This document shows positions 1 to 6,551 of a stretch of 9,772 nucleotides of DNA, in pieces. The notes beneath the pieces are model-generated. The model did not search any database. It was not told the origin of the DNA and saw only the letters and a list, made by a program, of their open reading frames with translations. The stretch covers positions 1 through 9,772 of the forward strand of contig JAJYSL010000162.1 in assembly GCA_021793595.1 (NCBI GenBank). The letters are read 5' to 3'. The translations under genes were made by a program, and so were the position numbers. The stretch comes from Acidobacteriota bacterium. GTDB lineage: Bacteria > Acidobacteriota > Terriglobia > Terriglobales > Acidobacteriaceae. Position 1 is the stretch's first letter; each line of letters opens with the position of its first letter.

Positions 1-1
1 G

Positions 2-607
2 GAATTTACAGGCGCCGCAGAAAACAACATGCAGCCTGGAGGTGTCAGCCAGGAATTGCTGGGCGTCGATGCGGTCCGCGAATTCAACGTGCTGCGCGAT
101 TCTTATGGCGCGGAATACGGCAAGAGGCCCGGTGCCCAGGTTCTGATCGTGACCCAAAGCGGCGCCAATCACGTGCATGGTTCCGTGTATGAATTTCTGC
201 GCAACAACGATCTCGATGCGCCCAATTATTTCGACAAGGGTTCGGCCCCCCCGTTCCAGCGCAATCAGTTTGGCGTCGCTCTGGACGGCCCGATCCGCAG
301 AAATCATACCTTCCTCTTCGGCAATTACGAGGGTTTGCGCCAACACCTCCACCAGACCGGCGTGGATCTGGTCCCGGATACCAACGCCCGCAATGGATAC
401 CTGCCCTGCAAGCTTGTTACCCCGGCTCCCAATCCTTGTCCGCCCTCCGGTCTGGTCGATGTCGGCGTAGGCCCCGGCGTAGCTCCGCTGCTCACGCTGT
501 GGCCCACGCAAAGCTCCACCGCTCCGGACTTCGGAGGTATCTCGGAGGCCTTCAACAACCCCTTGGCAGACCATCCGCGACGACTTTGGAACCGCGCGTC
601 TCGATGA
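2..607 (+). CDS. Oar-like TonB-dependent receptor, plug-domain fragment (5' end outside window, 3' end frameshifted)
   Basis: This is the middle part of a large outer-membrane TonB-dependent receptor of the Oar/CarboxypepD_reg type, a family that imports unidentified ligands (often glycans or siderophores) using TonB energy. The frame is already open at base 2 and runs through a plug-domain signature (QELLGVDAVREFNV, then YGAEYGKRPGAQV, then TQSGANHVHGSVYEFLRNNDLDA), followed by the start of the barrel (NQFGVALDGPI, then HTFLFGNYEGLRQ). The N-terminal signal peptide and carboxypeptidase-regulatory-like domain must lie upstream of the window. The reading frame ends at a TGA at 605-607 after an out-of-family tail beginning about base 566. 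The expected continuation (QTIRDDFGTARLDERFSS) is in the next frame from base 567, so this and the following entry are one gene split by a one-base shift. The substrate cannot be inferred. Confidence 0.85.
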   Translation, partial: EFTGAAENNMQPGGVSQELLGVDAVREFNVLRDSYGAEYGKRPGAQVLIVTQSGANHVHGSVYEFLRNNDLDAPNYFDKGSAPPFQRNQFGVALDGPIRRNHTFLFGNYEGLRQHLHQTGVDLVPDTNARNGYLPCKLVTPAPNPCPPSGLVDVGVGPGVAPLLTLWPTQSSTAPDFGGISEAFNNPLADHPRRLWNRASR

Positions 608-2675
608 AAGATTTTCCTCCGCCGACTCACTCACCGGCGTCTACACCATCGATGACAGCGCCGATGTTACCCCGACCAGCAGCAATCTCTACAGCACCGA
701 TCTGGAAAATCTCCGCGAACAGGTCTTGAGTGTCGAGGAAACTCATATCTTCTCTCCGGCGCTGCTCAATACCGCCCGCTTCGGCTACTCGCGGGCCGCT
801 TACTTCTATACCGGCGAGCCCACGCCCGGAACTCCGGCGGCAGACGTCCCTGGCTTTGTCGGCAGTCATCCCGTAGGCGCGGTCGTGGTCGGTGGAAGTT
901 CCGCGGCCAATCCGGCCGCTCAGGTAAGCCTCGCCGGCAGCAACGTCGGAAGCAATCTGCATATCGCGCGCAATCTCTTCACTTTCCAGGATCATGCAAC
1001 ACTCATCCGCGGGCACCACAACTTCAGCGCCGGAATATGGCTGCAGCCACTGCAATCCAATGAAGACCTGGCCCTTACCCAGTTCGGGCAGGCCACCTTT
1101 ACCGGCCTGCAACAGTTTCTCCAGGGTACCGCGGGCAGTTTCCTCTATGATCCCGCGCCCACCGAGATGAACTGGCGCTCGCTGCTGGGCGCCTGGTATG
1201 CGCAGGATGTTGTGCGCGTGACCCCGGACCTGACAGTATCCCTGGGATTTCGCGATGAGTTCACCACGGGCTGGAATGAAGCCAATGGCCGCGCTGCCAA
1301 TTTCATTTTCAAAAACGGCGTCATCCAAACTCAGCCTCGCATCGCCAGCTCTTCTTTCACCGTCAACCGCGCTAAATTTCTGCCACAGCCGCGCATTGGC
1401 GTGGCGTGGCGTCCCTTCGGCGCGAAAACCGTCTTGCACGGCGGCTTCGGAATGTACAACGATCTGCAGGATGCGCTGGGATATCGCATGGATCAGAATG
1501 CGCCCTTTAACGCGTCCTACGGTATCGCCAACCTTCCTGTTTCCAGCCTGCCTCTTCCCATCTCTCCTGTACCCGCCAACGCCAGGGTCACGCCCGCGGG
1601 TGTTCAGCCCGACATGCACACTCCCACGCTCATCTCATGGTCGTTTCGTGTCGAGCAGGAGCTGTCTCCGAACACCGTCCTTTCCGTCGGCTACGTCGGT
1701 TCTCACGGATACCACCAAATTGTCAGCCTGGATGACAACGAACCAACCCCCAACGTTTGTCCGGGCTCGCCCTGTCCGACCACCTATCCAGCCAACTTTC
1801 CAGCTCCGCTGGCCGGTACCACCGTCCCGGCCGGCTCCTATTACATTCCCGCTGGAACCCCCGCGGCCAATCCTGCCCTGGGCAGCGCCTGGGCCTGGTT
1901 CTCCGTCGGCAGCAGTTCCTATAACGCGCTCCAAATCGAGCTCAACCATCGCTTCAGTCGCGGTCTCATGCTGCGCGGCGTCTACACCTGGTCCAAAGCA
2001 CTCGATGACGGAGATTCTCTGAACGCCACCGCCGCTGGAAACGCGCCCGGCCTGGTCTCCAACCCGTTCGATATTCATGCTGACTGGGGCCCAGCTACCT
2101 ATGACGTCCGCAATGTCGCCGTGATCGATGGTGTCTATGATCTGCCCTTTGGGCGCGACCGGCGCTACCTGCACGAACTTCGCGGATTTCCCGGCGCGAT
2201 GGTCAGCGGCTGGACCGCCACCTCCATTGTCATCCTGCAGTCCGGCTTTCCATTCACGCCGGAACTTAGCTACAACCCGTCCAACAATGGCGATACAAAA
2301 AATCCTGTGCGTCCTTTTGTCAATCCCTCGTTCCATGGCTCTGCCATTCTTGGCAAGCCCACTGGATGGTTCAATACGGATGCCTTCCTCGCTCCGCCAG
2401 CCTCCAGCGGATTTTATGGAAATCTTCGTCGCGACAGCCTGACAGGACCCGGCCTCGCCACATGGGACATGTCGATGCTCAAAGACACATCCCTGTATGG
2501 CCGCCTGAGGCTACAGTTTCGCGCCGAGATCTTTAACATCCTCAACCGCGCCAATTTCAACACGCCCAATCTGGTCGTCTTCACGCCCTCTGGAGTTTCT
2601 CCCACCGCCGGCGTCATCACCAGTACCTCGACTACTTCGCGACAGATCCAATTTGGATTGAAGCTTCTCTGGTAA
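567..2675 (+). CDS. Oar-like TonB-dependent receptor, beta-barrel portion (continues the frameshifted gene)
   Basis: This is the C-terminal beta-barrel of the same receptor, about 700 residues in the third frame. Family-like sequence starts at base 567 (QTIRDDFGTARLDERF, then SLTGVYTIDDSADVTP, then EETHIFSPALLNTARFGYSR). The first possible start codon in this frame is the TTG at 726, so a gene finder would call only 726-2675. Barrel landmarks are WYAQDVVRVTPDLTVSLGFR, VLSVGYVGSHGYH, NALQIELNHRFSRGLMLRGVYTWSKALDD, YDLPFGRDRRY, and the end RAEIFNILNRANFNTPN. The protein finishes RQIQFGLKLLW, an aromatic-terminated last strand as expected for Bam-assembled barrels. The barrel is otherwise intact and free of stops, which suggests a recent mutation or a sequence error rather than long decay. 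No TonB box or ligand information is visible. The long open frames antisense to it are shadows of GC-rich codons. Confidence 0.88.
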   Translation, partial: QTIRDDFGTARLDERFSSADSLTGVYTIDDSADVTPTSSNLYSTDLENLREQVLSVEETHIFSPALLNTARFGYSRAAYFYTGEPTPGTPAADVPGFVGSHPVGAVVVGGSSAANPAAQVSLAGSNVGSNLHIARNLFTFQDHATLIRGHHNFSAGIWLQPLQSNEDLALTQFGQATFTGLQQFLQGTAGSFLYDPAPTEMNWRSLLGAWYAQDVVRVTPDLTVSLGFRDEFTTGWNEANGRAANFIFKNGVIQTQPRIASSSFTVNRAKFLPQPRIGVAWRPFGAKTVLHGGFGMYNDLQDALGYRMDQNAPFNASYGIANLPVSSLPLPISPVPANARVTPAGVQPDMHTPTLISWSFRVEQELSPNTVLSVGYVGSHGYHQIVSLDDNEPTPNVCPGSPCPTTYPANFPAPLAGTTVPAGSYYIPAGTPAANPALGSAWAWFSVGSSSYNALQIELNHRFSRGLMLRGVYTWSKALDDGDSLNATAAGNAPGLVSNPFDIHADWGPATYDVRNVAVIDGVYDLPFGRDRRYLHELRGFPGAMVSGWTATSIVILQSGFPFTPELSYNPSNNGDTKNPVRPFVNPSFHGSAILGKPTGWFNTDAFLAPPASSGFYGNLRRDSLTGPGLATWDMSMLKDTSLYGRLRLQFRAEIFNILNRANFNTPNLVVFTPSGVSPTAGVITSTSTTSRQIQFGLKLLW

Positions 2676-2707
2676 CGCACGAGTCTCCGTCCGCAGATCT
2701 GTGCGAA

Positions 2708-2713
2708 TATAAT
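2708..2713 (+). promoter_or_regulatory. candidate -10 box (TATAAT) upstream of ssb
   Basis: A perfect TATAAT lies 33 bases after the receptor stop codon and about 134 bases before the ssb ATG. No convincing -35 element is seen at 16-18 bases upstream (the hexamer at 17 bases spacing is ctccgt) and there is no extended TGn. If used, it would give ssb its own promoter with a long untranslated leader. It is a single-motif match, so confidence is low. Confidence 0.3.
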
Positions 2714-2847
2714 GATCGATGATCCATGCGGCCGCGGTCGGCTGCATTCCGTCCCGGAACAGGTTCGAGCGGCGCTTCCTCCTGGCGAGCGAACTCCAAC
2801 CTCCTTCAGTGACGCCAAATTTCTCAAGGGATAGAGGCAGGTCCAAC

Positions 2848-3312
2848 ATGGCAAAAAGCGTCAACAAAGTAATTCTTCTCGGCAACGTCGGCAAAGATCC
2901 GGAAATCAAGGCCACAGCCGGCGGCACAGTCGTTGCCACGTTTTCCATTGCCACCAGCGAGCGATTCAAGGACAAGACCGGCAACTGGCAGGACCGTACT
3001 GAATGGCACAACCTGGTCGCCTACCAGCGCACCGCGGAAATTATTCGCGACTACGTAAAGAAGGGCAACAAGCTCTATATTGAAGGCCGCCTGCAAACTT
3101 CGTCGTGGGACGACAAAACCACCGGTCAAAAGAAATATAAGACCGAGATTATCGTCAACGATCTTTCCCTGCTCTCCGGGCGCGGTGAAGGCGGTGACGG
3201 CGGTGGCGGCAGCAGCTATAGCAGATCGAACACTGCTTCGTTCGATCAGCGCGGGTCGGCCGAAGATTATTCCCAGTCCACCGAAATCACCGACGACGAC
3301 ATTCCGTTCTAG
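2848..3312 (+). CDS. ssb: single-stranded DNA-binding protein
   Basis: This is a bacterial SSB, which coats single-stranded DNA during replication, recombination and repair and recruits partner proteins through its C-terminal tip. The protein is 154 residues. Residues 1 to about 110 form the OB fold, starting MAKSVNKVILLGNVGKDPE and including TEWHNLVAYQRTAEI and the GNKLYIEGRLQTSSW strand. A Gly/Ser-rich flexible linker follows, and the protein ends in the acidic tip DDDIPF, the canonical partner-binding motif. The ATG at 2848 is chosen because family members start here and a purine-rich Shine-Dalgarno (gaggcagg, 2834-2841) sits six bases upstream. The frame is open upstream to an ATG at 2719, but those 43 residues have no SSB similarity. 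It stands alone: the broken receptor lies upstream on the same strand and a convergent minus-strand gene lies downstream. The length and architecture are normal for a homotetrameric SSB. Confidence 0.97.
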   Translation: MAKSVNKVILLGNVGKDPEIKATAGGTVVATFSIATSERFKDKTGNWQDRTEWHNLVAYQRTAEIIRDYVKKGNKLYIEGRLQTSSWDDKTTGQKKYKTEIIVNDLSLLSGRGEGGDGGGGSSYSRSNTASFDQRGSAEDYSQSTEITDDDIPF

Positions 3313-3503
3313 GGATTACCTTCGAGGAGCCGTAAAGAACCGGGTATGGCTCAGCCGCCGCAGAGCCTGTGAGAGAGCGGGAAACACCGAGCGTTTTCCT
3401 ACCGTCCTGTTCCGCAGGCTTCCCCGCGTTATCGTGGCCATACGCCTTAAGTTGTCGACCTCACGACATAAAGAAGGCATCCAGACATCCCCAATCGCTC
3501 CGG

Positions 3504-4340
3504 TCACGGATGCGTCGGATTGGCTTTGACTACAAACGAACGCGTTGCGCCAAGCAGACCTGTGAGGGACCCGCGCGGGATGCTTCGTACAAGCGGATTC
3601 ACCAGCCACGCAAAAATTGCCGGGATACCGCGACTCAACCCGATCGATTCCAGCTGAACATATACTCCGCCATTCTTTGCTTCCAGCCGCCAGTAGCTGT
3701 TCAGACGCCAGAGATAGCCGTGCCCGCCATCGACAGGCAATTCCCGCTCGTCGGCCTGTCCGGCATTTTCTACTTCAGCGAGCCGCGTGGAATAGGAATA
3801 GCTCACTACGCGGTCCGGCCCAAGACGCTTGTAATGGATCTCGTAGTCGGCATTGAGGACAACCGTGACCAGCGATTTCTTATAAAACTGGAGAAATACT
3901 TGAAAATTGTCGCCGTCACGATGCAATAACTTGGAACGGCTCACTTCGGGCTTGTAGATGTCCTGGTAAGCGTCATAGTCCTGGGCGACCGCCAGCACTT
4001 GTGCCAAGGACGCGTGTGGGATAAAGACTACGCCAATCCAGTCATGAATCAGGCCTCCCGCGATTCTGATGGGATCACCTCCCGCATTTGCGCCCGCCGG
4101 ACGAACCAGAATTTTCCCCTGCGCTAGCTGCGCATAGGCTTCACTGCGACTCTCCTCCGGTAAACCGTTGATGTAGAGGAAGGGGCCATTCTGGAGTTCT
4201 GCATCCATACGCTCTTTCGACACGTCAACATAGCGGTCAAAGGCCGCCGCGGTGTTCTTGTGTAACTCTGCTGCCGCCGCTGTTTGCGTCGCCAGGCTAA
4301 CCAGTATCGCGCAGAGAAGCAGCAACCGCGTCGTCGTCAC
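3504..4340 (-). CDS. secreted START/SRPBCC-like protein of unknown function
   Basis: I do not recognise a named gene. From the GTG at 4340 the product is 278 residues with a clear Sec signal peptide (MTTTR, then the core LLLLCAILVSLA, with cleavage likely in the TQTAAAAEL region). The mature part, especially residues 95-240, resembles the START/SRPBCC lipid-binding fold: a GGLIHDWIGVVFIPHASLAQVLAVAQDYD region (helix and hydrophobic entry), then strands around FQVFLQFYKKSLVTVVLNADYEIHY, VVSYSYSTRLAEVEN, a YLWRLNSYWRLEAK strand and VYVQLESIGLSR. It ends in a helix-like stretch (AIFAWLVNPLVRSIP) typical of such folds. The fold call is inference from pattern. Frame-compatible starts upstream are a GTG at 4376 and a TTG at 4412; none has a well-placed Shine-Dalgarno, and GTG 4340 was chosen for the cleanest signal peptide. 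A GGGAG lies 17 bases before it, which is too far to be convincing. The product is probably periplasmic. It converges on ssb. Confidence 0.72.
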   Translation of the reverse strand: MTTTRLLLLCAILVSLATQTAAAAELHKNTAAAFDRYVDVSKERMDAELQNGPFLYINGLPEESRSEAYAQLAQGKILVRPAGANAGGDPIRIAGGLIHDWIGVVFIPHASLAQVLAVAQDYDAYQDIYKPEVSRSKLLHRDGDNFQVFLQFYKKSLVTVVLNADYEIHYKRLGPDRVVSYSYSTRLAEVENAGQADERELPVDGGHGYLWRLNSYWRLEAKNGGVYVQLESIGLSRGIPAIFAWLVNPLVRSIPRGSLTGLLGATRSFVVKANPTHP

Positions 4341-4580
4341 CGCAATCGATCGATGCGCTCCCTTTTCGATATTCACCCCGTTCAGATGCAGCGATCCCGA
4401 TGCAAAATACAAATGTTGGCGTCCTCGCTATTTCTTCTTCCTGCCAATGTCACATAGCATGTCGGAATGGATATTCAGACCGATTTTGGTCATGTTGTAG
4501 AGATGCTCCCTGGCACATCGTTACACTAGCTGGGCTTTTCAACAGGAAAAAAAACGGATCGTCCATGGATTTTCCCTTCG

Positions 4581-4594
4581 CGGTACCCGTACCG
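4581..4594. repeat. small perfect inverted repeat (CGGTAC-cc-GTACCG)
   Basis: Six-base arms flank a two-base centre, four bases away from the next inverted repeat. It lies downstream of kch and upstream of the START-like gene. There is no T tract directly after it on either strand. It could be part of a paired hairpin or an operator-like site; its function is unknown. Confidence 0.4.
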
Positions 4595-4598
4595 GCAG

Positions 4599-4616
4599 GC
4601 TTTCTCAGGAGAAAGC
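4599..4616. repeat. perfect inverted repeat (GCTTTCTC-ag-GAGAAAGC)
   Basis: Eight-base perfect arms are separated by two bases; as RNA this would form a seven-pair stem with a four-base loop. It sits 100 bases downstream of the kch stop. Neither strand has a T run immediately after the stem, so it is not a textbook intrinsic terminator. A processed 3' end, mRNA stabiliser or operator are all possible. Confidence 0.45.
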
Positions 4617-4715
4617 GGATCATTGCAGCCCTAGCCCTCCCATGCTGTGGAGATGCTTGCACTCGAAAAAAGTCGCAGTGCCCGTCGCCATCCAACCCAA
4701 TCGTGTTAACAGGCC

Positions 4716-5996
4716 CTACGATGGCCTCTCGGTAGCCGGCTTGTCCGCAACGGGACCGACTTGCTGAAATACCCGCTGCATTACGAACTCCGGCGTGACC
4801 TGTTCGCCGGAGAGCAGCATGGCAGCCAACTCGCCACCCAGTACCTGCGGTGCAATCACTACGTCGGGCTGTACCAGCTTCACCCGGCCCAGATGACGCG
4901 CGTCGTTCACGGCGGCCACTGTTTTCGCGGTCCCATCCAACTCCTTCACAGCCAGCACAGCAAAAGCATTTTCCGAGTCGTCCGCCAGCATGGCCAGGAC
5001 TGCCTCCGCATGATGTGCGCCAGCCTCGCGCAGCACTTCGGTCATGCTAGGGTCTCCCACCACAATGTCGACATCCTGGTTCTCGCCTTCCTCAGGCGCC
5101 TCCCGCAGGATCCGAGTCACCGGCCGGCCACGCTTGGCCAGCTCTCGCCAGGTGTTGACTGCCAATGGAGTATTGCCGATGATCACAAAATGATTTTCGC
5201 GTTTCATTCCGCCTCCTTTGCGGTTGACGATACGCTGCAAATTCCGTCCCACCAGGGGGCCAATGACCGCCGTCAGAGAGGTGGCAAAGACCGCCACGCC
5301 GAGAACGATGACAGAGAGCGAGAACAGCCGGGCTTCCGGAGTCACCGGGACGATGTCACCATATCCTACCGTGCTCATCGTCACCATCGCGTAGTACAGG
5401 GCGGTGATCAGGTCGACGATCCGCGGTTTGAATTCCGCTCCTAAATAGTAGCTGCCGAATGTCGCATACATCAGCAACATGGCCACGGCGGTAAGCGCAA
5501 ACAGGGTGCCTGCTGCGATGCTGGAGCGGTCAAAACGCCGCCACGCCAACAGCAGCGCCACCATTACAAAAGAGAAGTAGGCGAGTAGCATCTGCTCCTG
5601 ACCATGCCCGGTGAAGACCGTGTTGACCGACGCGGTTGCGGCCAGCAGTACCGCCATCACCCAGGCTAGACGTGACCGCCACAACAATCCCAGCGCCATG
5701 GTGAACATGCCGCCGCCGATCAGCAGAGGAGGCAAGCTGCGTAGCCGAAACTTGACCTTCTGCTCCGCCAGCGCCTGGATATATTCCAGCCAGTGGGGCC
5801 CAAAACTCGTCCGCAGTATCCGCAGGCCTCCCAGTCCCAGCAACAGAGCAAGCGGGACATGGGGGAACCAGTAGCGTCCACGCAGCAAGTAGTAGGCGCG
5901 TTGACTCCGGGCACGGAGGCGGTGAATCAATTTAAAGGTCATCGGGTAGAGTTCGAACCAGCATTCAGCCGCGAAGAGTTCCCGCATCGCTTCCAT
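4716..5996 (-). CDS. kch: Kch-type potassium channel with RCK/TrkA-N domain
   Basis: This is an inner-membrane potassium channel of the E. coli Kch type (426 residues against about 417). Hydrophobic segments fall at about 45-62, 88-105, 108-126, 136-151 and 160-182; the pore helix and selectivity filter TVGYGD are at 209-214, followed by an inner helix at about 222-247. The soluble RCK/TrkA-N domain runs from about 264 to 400 (HFVIIGNTPLAVNTW, VDIVVGDPSMTEVLREAGAHHAEAVLAMLADDSENAF, VQPDVVIAPQVLGGE). Similarity to E. coli Kch as I remember it is strong across the filter and the boundary (RLFSLSVIVLGVAVFATS, IGPLVGRN). As in that protein, the fourth segment region (AWRRFDRSSIAAG) lacks the regular Arg ladder of voltage sensors, so voltage gating is not implied. 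Starts at Met1, Met4 or Met19 are all possible, and no strong Shine-Dalgarno decides between them. A strong internal start lies at Met264 (separate entry). It probably has its own promoter, because a palindromic element separates it from doxX. Confidence 0.93.
   Translation of the reverse strand: MEAMRELFAAECWFELYPMTFKLIHRLRARSQRAYYLLRGRYWFPHVPLALLLGLGGLRILRTSFGPHWLEYIQALAEQKVKFRLRSLPPLLIGGGMFTMALGLLWRSRLAWVMAVLLAATASVNTVFTGHGQEQMLLAYFSFVMVALLLAWRRFDRSSIAAGTLFALTAVAMLLMYATFGSYYLGAEFKPRIVDLITALYYAMVTMSTVGYGDIVPVTPEARLFSLSVIVLGVAVFATSLTAVIGPLVGRNLQRIVNRKGGGMKRENHFVIIGNTPLAVNTWRELAKRGRPVTRILREAPEEGENQDVDIVVGDPSMTEVLREAGAHHAEAVLAMLADDSENAFAVLAVKELDGTAKTVAAVNDARHLGRVKLVQPDVVIAPQVLGGELAAMLLSGEQVTPEFVMQRVFQQVGPVADKPATERPS
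5205..5217 (-). promoter_or_regulatory. internal ribosome-binding site and ATG inside kch, predicting a separate RCK-domain protein
   Basis: On the minus strand AGGAGG (5217-5212) is followed by four bases and an in-frame ATG (5207-5205), which is Met264, in the sequence GGGMKRENHF. Translation from here would give a 163-residue soluble RCK protein (4716-5207), starting exactly at the first strand of the Rossmann-like fold. This is a much stronger ribosome-binding site than anything before the full-length start. E. coli Kch is reported to have an equivalent internal start (Met240 in HTMHRKDHF), from which the RCK domain is made separately. The alignment with that position is from memory; the motif itself is seen directly. 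Confidence 0.7.
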
Positions 5997-6014
5997 TCAG
6001 GATAGATGATCGAT

Positions 6015-6137
6015 TCCGCGCTAGACTGAAGCAGGGTACCTGGAATGCACGTAGAGTATGCTGACTGGCATTTTCTTTAAAGAAAATGTCCACGCACATG
6101 CACTCGGCACATGACTCTTACCCTGCTTCCGCGCTAG
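6015..6137. repeat. symmetric palindromic element with flanking direct repeat (MITE-like candidate)
   Basis: A perfect 20-bp palindrome spans 6069-6088 (half-site CATTTTCTTT). An 11-bp inverted repeat, GAAGCAGGGTA at 6028-6038 and TACCCTGCTTC at 6119-6129, has exactly the same centre (6078.5). Between these, roughly 14 of 30 opposing bases can still pair, counting wobbles, so the whole unit is an imperfect palindrome of about 102 bp. The ten-base TCCGCGCTAG occurs directly repeated just outside the left arm (6015-6024) and overlapping the right edge (6128-6137), where it contains the doxX stop codon. This resembles a miniature inverted-repeat element with a target duplication. It could instead be a dyad-symmetric regulatory region of kch. 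Confidence 0.5.
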
Positions 6138-6547
6138 CTGCGACCCCAGAATTTCCAGTCCAGACTGAAGCGACCTCCTCCGGCGAACATCAGCGCGATG
6201 AATCCTGCCAGATACAGCAGCATCAGCTCGCCATGCTCCAGCCGAACCTCCAGATGCTGGAAAAAGTAGAAGGCCACGCCCAGATTGACGACAATGATCA
6301 ATGAAGCCACCCGCGTTCCCAGACCCAGCACCACCAGCCAGGAACAAACGGCGTCGGAGAGCAGGGCGTAGATCAGGCTGGCATGCGATCCGATATGAAT
6401 TGGATTGGGAAAATGCGCCGACATTCGCGAGAAGTGCGTGATCTTCTCCACGCCGTGTTTCCAAAACAACGTGATTCCAAGTATGACGCGTAGCACCAGC
6501 AATCCGAAATCCGTGGCGCCCGACCCTGAAACTGAAGACTTTGCCAT
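6134..6547 (-). CDS. DoxX-like integral membrane protein
   Basis: This is a 137-residue DoxX/DoxD-family membrane protein with four predicted transmembrane segments at about 13-31, 57-77, 79-97 and 107-124. Family hallmarks are FGLLVLRVILGITLFWKHG near the N terminus (with the conserved Arg20) and the C-terminal GGGRFSLDWKFWG. DoxX proteins are inner-membrane proteins of varied and often unknown role, some linked to thiol/redox defence or quinone-linked oxidation. No catalytic assignment can be made here. The ATG at 6547 is chosen because it lies only four bases after the stop of the upstream phospholipase-like gene, fits the family start, and the 48 residues further upstream in this frame overlap that gene and look like its shadow. 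It has no obvious Shine-Dalgarno, so translation is probably coupled to the upstream gene. Its stop codon lies inside the direct repeat of the palindromic element. Confidence 0.88.
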   Translation of the reverse strand: MAKSSVSGSGATDFGLLVLRVILGITLFWKHGVEKITHFSRMSAHFPNPIHIGSHASLIYALLSDAVCSWLVVLGLGTRVASLIIVVNLGVAFYFFQHLEVRLEHGELMLLYLAGFIALMFAGGGRFSLDWKFWGRS

Positions 6548-6551
6548 GCGG

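Larger units (their letters stand above)
4341..4715. other. intergenic region between kch and the START-like gene, no convincing gene
   Basis: About 375 bases lie between the kch stop and the preferred start of the START-like gene. A minus-strand frame of 81 codons (4450-4695) exists, but it is rich in Phe/Gln/His/Arg runs, has no ribosome-binding site and resembles no family I know. The region carries two adjacent perfect inverted repeats (listed separately) and an A8 run at 4546-4553, which is a T8 on the minus strand downstream of kch. No strong GC hairpin directly precedes that T run, so a classical terminator cannot be claimed. The promoter of the START-like gene should lie here, but no clear -35/-10 pair is visible. 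Confidence 0.5.

Noticed and set aside
627..1619. A 330-codon open frame on the minus strand opposite the receptor barrel
   Set aside because: It is a shadow of the GC-rich receptor gene: composition is Arg/Gly/Glu-rich, no family is recognisable, and the sense strand carries clear TonB-receptor motifs throughout.
1635..2336. A 233-codon minus-strand open frame within the receptor
   Set aside because: Low-complexity Gly/Arg/Val composition, antisense to well-supported barrel sequence.
2719..2847. N-terminal extension of SSB from an upstream ATG
   Set aside because: The extension bears no resemblance to SSB; the conserved MAKSVNKV start at 2848 has its own purine-rich ribosome-binding site.
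3348..3420. Possible hairpins between ssb and the START-like gene (GGCTC/GAGCC at 3348-3367; AGCCTG/CAGGCT at 3364-3369 and 3415-3420)
   Set aside because: Stems are only five to six pairs with long loops and no T tract; a convergent terminator is expected here but cannot be shown.
3369..3929. A 186-codon plus-strand open frame overlapping the 3' half of the START-like gene
   Set aside because: The minus strand has a signal peptide and coherent secondary-structure pattern; the plus-strand product has no recognisable domain and no ribosome-binding site.
4450..4695. An 81-codon minus-strand frame in the kch-START gene spacer
   Set aside because: No family, no ribosome-binding site, odd composition including a run of Phe from the poly-T tract.
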